From Halovivax cerinus (GTDB lineage: Archaea > Halobacteriota > Halobacteria > Halobacteriales > Natrialbaceae): a stretch of DNA of 64,000 nucleotides. The stretch spans positions 3,100,001 through 3,164,000 of the forward strand of contig NZ_CP101824.1 in NCBI RefSeq assembly GCF_024498195.1, given 5' to 3'. Position 1 is the first letter of the stretch. Each line of letters starts with the position of its first letter. The translations under genes and the position numbers were made by a program. The notes beneath the pieces were generated by a model. It ran no database searches. It saw nothing but the letters and a program-made list of their open reading frames with translations, and was not told the DNA's origin. Of this stretch, positions 61,042 to 64,000 are shown piece after piece.

Positions 61042-62139
61042 ATGGACGTTCGACGTCGAGCGGTCGGCTGGTCCGTCACGTTGACGGGAGCCCTCGTGGC
61101 GACCGTCGTGGTCAGCGCCGCGATCGGACCGATCCGCATCGAGTACGTCGACGTCGGGAAGGCGATACTCAACGCACTCGCCGTGCCGACCGGCGTCGAA
61201 ATCGACTCAGTCTCGATGCCACCGTTCTGGTGGGACGTGCCGCGGCCGACGCTGTCGCTTCGCCCCCTGTTCGGCTTCGACGTACACGGCCCGCACGAGT
61301 CGATCGTCGTCGACCTTCGGCTCCCGCGAATCGCTCTCGCCGCGACGGTCGGGACTGGCCTGGCGACCGCCGGAGCGGTCATGCAGGGATTTTTCAGGAA
61401 CCCGCTCGCGGATCCGTCGATCATCGGGGTGTCCTCGGGGGCCGCCGCGGGCGCGGTGGCGATGCTGGCATTCCCGCATCTCCTCCCGTTCGCCCAGTTA
61501 CGGTGGGCCGCGTTCGTCGGGGCTCTCGGCGCGGCCGGACTCGTATACGCGATCGCAACCGACGGTGGGAAGACCCCAGTCGCCACACTGCTCCTCGCCG
61601 GCGTCGCCGTCCAGACGTTCCTCGGTGCGGTCATCTCCTACTTGCTCGTGCACAGTGGGGACGGCCTCCGGGCGGCCGTCTACTGGATGATGGGCCGACT
61701 CACGAACGGCGCCTGGAACGACGTCGGATTCGCGTTGCCGTTCGTCCTCGTCGGAGTTGGGATACTGTTTACGTACGCACGTGACCTCAACGTCCTCCTC
61801 CTCGGGGAAGGAGACGCACATCACCTCGGTATCGACGTCGAGCGAACCAAACTCGTCTTGCTGGTCGTATCGACCGTCGTCACCGCGGCCGGCGTCGCCG
61901 TGGCGGGCGTCATCGGGTTCGTCGGCCTCGTCGTCCCGCACATGATGCGCCTCGTCGTCGGCCCGGACCACCGAATACTCCTCCCGACGAGTGCCCTCTC
62001 CGGGGCGATCTTTCTCGTCGTCACGGACACGATCGCCCGATCGGGCCCCGTCGAGGTTCCGGTCGGTATCGTAACCGCGGCCGTCGGTGCACCGTTCTTC
62101 CTCTTCCTGCTCGCTCGAAAGGAGGTGCACGCCCTGTGA
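61042..62139 (+). CDS. btuC: BtuC/FecCD-family ABC permease
   Basis: A 365-residue permease with about ten membrane helices of the iron-siderophore/cobalamin class. Signatures are RLPRIALAATVGTGLATAGAVMQG, FRNPLADPSIIGVSSGAA, WMMGRLTNGAW, HHLGIDVERTKL, and GFVGLVVPHMMRLVVGPDHR, the cytoplasmic coupling loop. ATG 61042 is chosen over a frame opening at 60973, which would overlap btuF. The stop overlaps the btuD GTG. Confidence 0.92.
   Translation: MDVRRRAVGWSVTLTGALVATVVVSAAIGPIRIEYVDVGKAILNALAVPTGVEIDSVSMPPFWWDVPRPTLSLRPLFGFDVHGPHESIVVDLRLPRIALAATVGTGLATAGAVMQGFFRNPLADPSIIGVSSGAAAGAVAMLAFPHLLPFAQLRWAAFVGALGAAGLVYAIATDGGKTPVATLLLAGVAVQTFLGAVISYLLVHSGDGLRAAVYWMMGRLTNGAWNDVGFALPFVLVGVGILFTYARDLNVLLLGEGDAHHLGIDVERTKLVLLVVSTVVTAAGVAVAGVIGFVGLVVPHMMRLVVGPDHRILLPTSALSGAIFLVVTDTIARSGPVEVPVGIVTAAVGAPFFLFLLARKEVHAL
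62121..62127 (+). promoter_or_regulatory. Strong Shine-Dalgarno deciding the btuD GTG start
   Basis: GGAGGTG at 62121-62127, eight bases before GTG 62136, inside the end of btuC. The GTGA overlap (62136-62139) explains coupled translation. Confidence 0.7.
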
Positions 62140-63395
62140 TCGACGTCGAGTCCCTCCGGGTGTCCTACGGCGAAGCGGTGGTATTCGACGACTTCGAAAC
62201 CAGCGTACCCGGCGGAACGTTCGTCGGACTCGTGGGGCCCAACGGCGCCGGGAAATCGACGCTTCTCCGGACGATCAGCGGATCACTGTCTCCGGATTCG
62301 GGTCGCATCACGATCGACGGAACGCCCGTCGAAACGCTGCGTTCGCGCGAACAGAGCCGGCTCGTCTCGGTCGTCCCCCAGGACACGTCGCCGGCGTTTT
62401 CGTTCACCGTCGGGCACTTCGTCGAGATGGGACGAACACCCTACCGGTCACGGTTTTCGCCCCCAGACGAGACGGACCGTCGGCTCGTGGACGAGGCGCT
62501 CGACCGAACGAACACGGCACGATTCGAATCCCGTGCGATCGACGAACTGAGCGGCGGCGAACGCCAGCGAGTCGTCCTCGCGCGTGCGCTCGCACAGGAT
62601 ACGCCGGTGATTCTGCTCGACGAACCGACTGCGAGCCTCGACATCAACCATCAAGTCGAAATCCTCTCGCTCGTCGCGGATCTCGCCGCGTCCGGGAAGA
62701 CGATCGTCGCTGCGATTCACGACCTGGACCTCGCCGCGCGGTTCTGTGACGAACTCCGCCTCCTCGCCGACGGATCGATCGTCGATCGGGGTCGACCGGA
62801 CGCAGTCCTCGACGCAGAAACGGTCGAACGAGCGTTCGAAACCGAGGGCGTCGTCACGCGAAATTACGCGACTGGCACTCCATCGGTGACCGCACACCCC
62901 TCGGACACCGATTCACCGGCGATACCCGACCGAGTGCACGTTCTCGGGACCGGGCCGGCGGCAGCGAGAGTACTCTCAATTCTCTCTAGGACGGACAGTG
63001 ACGTTTCGATCGGACCCGCCCCAGCCGGCGACGTGGCAGCTGTGACGGCGACCGAGCTGGGAGTGCGCAGTCACGACATTCAGGCGTTTGCCGGGGTAGA
63101 TGCCGACGGAATACGGACGCTTCGGATCGCGCTCCACGAGGCAGACGCGACTGTCGTTACGGATGATTGTGCGCTTCTCGACGATGACCGAGTACTGTCG
63201 GCTCTCTCAGAGCAGCCGACGATCGCTGTCGCGACGGCGGCGATCGGCGGAGATCGCCACAATTCGAACCCTGCGACCGGCCCGTTCGACAGAACGTCAG
63301 ATCCAGACTCTCTCCTCGAAACGCTGGCGACCATCGGTGCTCGAGAAGACGACGAGACGCGAGCGTCGCCGAACCCTCGATACCCACCTTTGTGA
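62136..63395 (+). CDS. btuD: BtuD-type ABC ATPase with C-terminal extension
   Basis: Residues 1-250 are a complete ABC ATPase: Walker A GPNGAGKSTL, Q-loop VVPQDTS, signature LSGGERQR, Walker B VILLDEPT, and H-loop AAIHDLD. About 155 further residues form an extra alpha/beta domain (IPDRVHVLGTGPAAARVLSIL ... EADATVVTDDCALL) that begins like a Rossmann nucleotide-binding fold. This tail is seen in haloarchaeal BtuD and may sense ligand or couple to cobamide metabolism (inference). It forms the importer with BtuC and BtuF. Confidence 0.9.
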   Translation: MIDVESLRVSYGEAVVFDDFETSVPGGTFVGLVGPNGAGKSTLLRTISGSLSPDSGRITIDGTPVETLRSREQSRLVSVVPQDTSPAFSFTVGHFVEMGRTPYRSRFSPPDETDRRLVDEALDRTNTARFESRAIDELSGGERQRVVLARALAQDTPVILLDEPTASLDINHQVEILSLVADLAASGKTIVAAIHDLDLAARFCDELRLLADGSIVDRGRPDAVLDAETVERAFETEGVVTRNYATGTPSVTAHPSDTDSPAIPDRVHVLGTGPAAARVLSILSRTDSDVSIGPAPAGDVAAVTATELGVRSHDIQAFAGVDADGIRTLRIALHEADATVVTDDCALLDDDRVLSALSEQPTIAVATAAIGGDRHNSNPATGPFDRTSDPDSLLETLATIGAREDDETRASPNPRYPPL

Positions 63396-64000
63396 CAATT
63401 CAAATATGATTGGCGGGACCAGATTCGCTGCTCGAACGATATAGCGATATACGATATACAAGACCGAGACGCGCCATCCGATGTTGTAGTATAGTGTCAT
63501 ATTTGGCAACGATCAGAGCGAAATTGGTAGGGAGACCACCAGCAACGAGACACCAGGACGACAGCGCGACGATCGGCTGTGATCGTGCATCACCGATCGT
63601 ACGCACGGATCGTTCGATAATCGGCTCGCCCCGGTTAGATACGCACCGACTTGCACACGAATCGGTCGATAGAGACCGATCGACGTGACTGGTCGGTATT
63701 TCGATGGTTCTACTGGCGAAGCGGTTCGCACCGCCTCTACAAACAGCTTCAGAGCTAGTCGAGTCGCAGCGACCGACCAGACGTACAGCAATTGCTCTCG
63801 AGAACCGCTCGATCCATTCACTGTATCACCACCTCCCGAGATAGATCCGCGAACCGGACTGCCGCATGACACAATCTCCGGTGGTGGTCGAACCCACCGA
63901 CGGTAGCTAACAGAGGCAGGCCGGGCAGAAACTGACAGGCACAGACTGTGACCTGCCCAACTCAGTACGGGCAGTCGGTACGAGTGACGATCCACCTAAT
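63396..64000. other. Gene-poor, AT-richer end of the window
   Basis: Six hundred bases with no credible gene. Bases 63394-63520 are clearly AT-rich (caaatatgatt, cgatatagcgatatacgatataca, gtcatatttgg), with a short inverted pair caaatatga (63401) / tcatatttg (63498) about 95 bases apart. ORFs beyond 63500 on both strands have unlike codon use and no recognisable motifs. This may be the edge of an accessory region continuing past the window. Confidence 0.5.

Noticed and set aside
63513-63995. 160-residue minus-strand ORF at the window end
   Set aside because: No family motif, no promoter-like box at a fitting distance, and codon use unlike the neighbouring genes.

Overview
The window is chromosomal DNA of a haloarchaeon (class Halobacteria). 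The evidence is a GC-rich sequence, strongly acidic proteins, TATA-like boxes (TTTAAG, TTATAA, CTTAAAT) about 22-30 bases before the start of mostly leaderless genes, a PGF-CTERM anchored substrate-binding protein, a HalOD1 protein, archaeal MptE, GatE, Rpb4, SRP19 and Gar1, and the ribosomal protein order L11 / L1-L10-L12. I cannot assign a genus from sequence alone.

Layout. 1-9.4 kb: the tail of a TRASH-domain regulator, a uracil-DNA-glycosylase-like protein, a membrane J-domain protein, DNA polymerase IV, gamma-glutamyltransferase, ThiI and archaeal S-adenosylmethionine synthetase. 9.5-16 kb: a CYTH protein, an FKBP isomerase, a RecA-fold protein with a broken Walker A, the pyrB-pyrI operon with a 40-residue membrane protein, and two haloarchaeal proteins of unknown role. 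16-19 kb is a small accessory-looking patch: an orphan gene, tRNA-Lys(CUU) preceded by two degenerate copies of its own 3' end, a pair of overlapping zinc-finger micro-protein genes, and a strongly folded multi-hairpin element next to an AT-rich island. 19-25.7 kb: a TrkA_N-DHH fusion, a PRC-barrel protein, an 842-residue protein joining an actin-like N-terminus to a very long coiled coil and a C-terminal membrane hairpin, PEP carboxykinase and a HEWD protein.

26-44 kb is a conserved information-processing and methionine neighbourhood: rpl11; rpl1-rpl10-rpl12 with a folded leader that looks like the L1 autoregulatory site; a four-cysteine-pair zinc protein directly before aEF1-beta; rpl21e-rpoF-DUF655-ksgA-mscS-hemK; and a two-gene (split) MetE methionine synthase, with cystathionine synthase/lyase nearby. 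44-55 kb: HalOD1, an F420-dependent oxidoreductase, MptE and FolP (pterin synthesis), TrmJ, GatE, fumarase and a two-gene bacterial-PH-domain membrane module. 55-64 kb: BolA, CysRS, a presenilin-type protease, SRP19-Gar1 and a BtuF / BtuC-BtuD corrinoid-type ABC importer, followed by a gene-poor AT-richer end.

A window-wide oddity is that many intergenic spacers hold short perfect or near-perfect tandem repeats (17-34 bp units), each with its own unrelated sequence, mostly placed behind stop codons. The items that most deserve a second look are the actin-fold/coiled-coil membrane protein, the folded element at 18.5 kb, the tRNA-Lys 3'-end copies, the IS605-like terminus fused to the gatE stop codon, and the spacer minisatellites.
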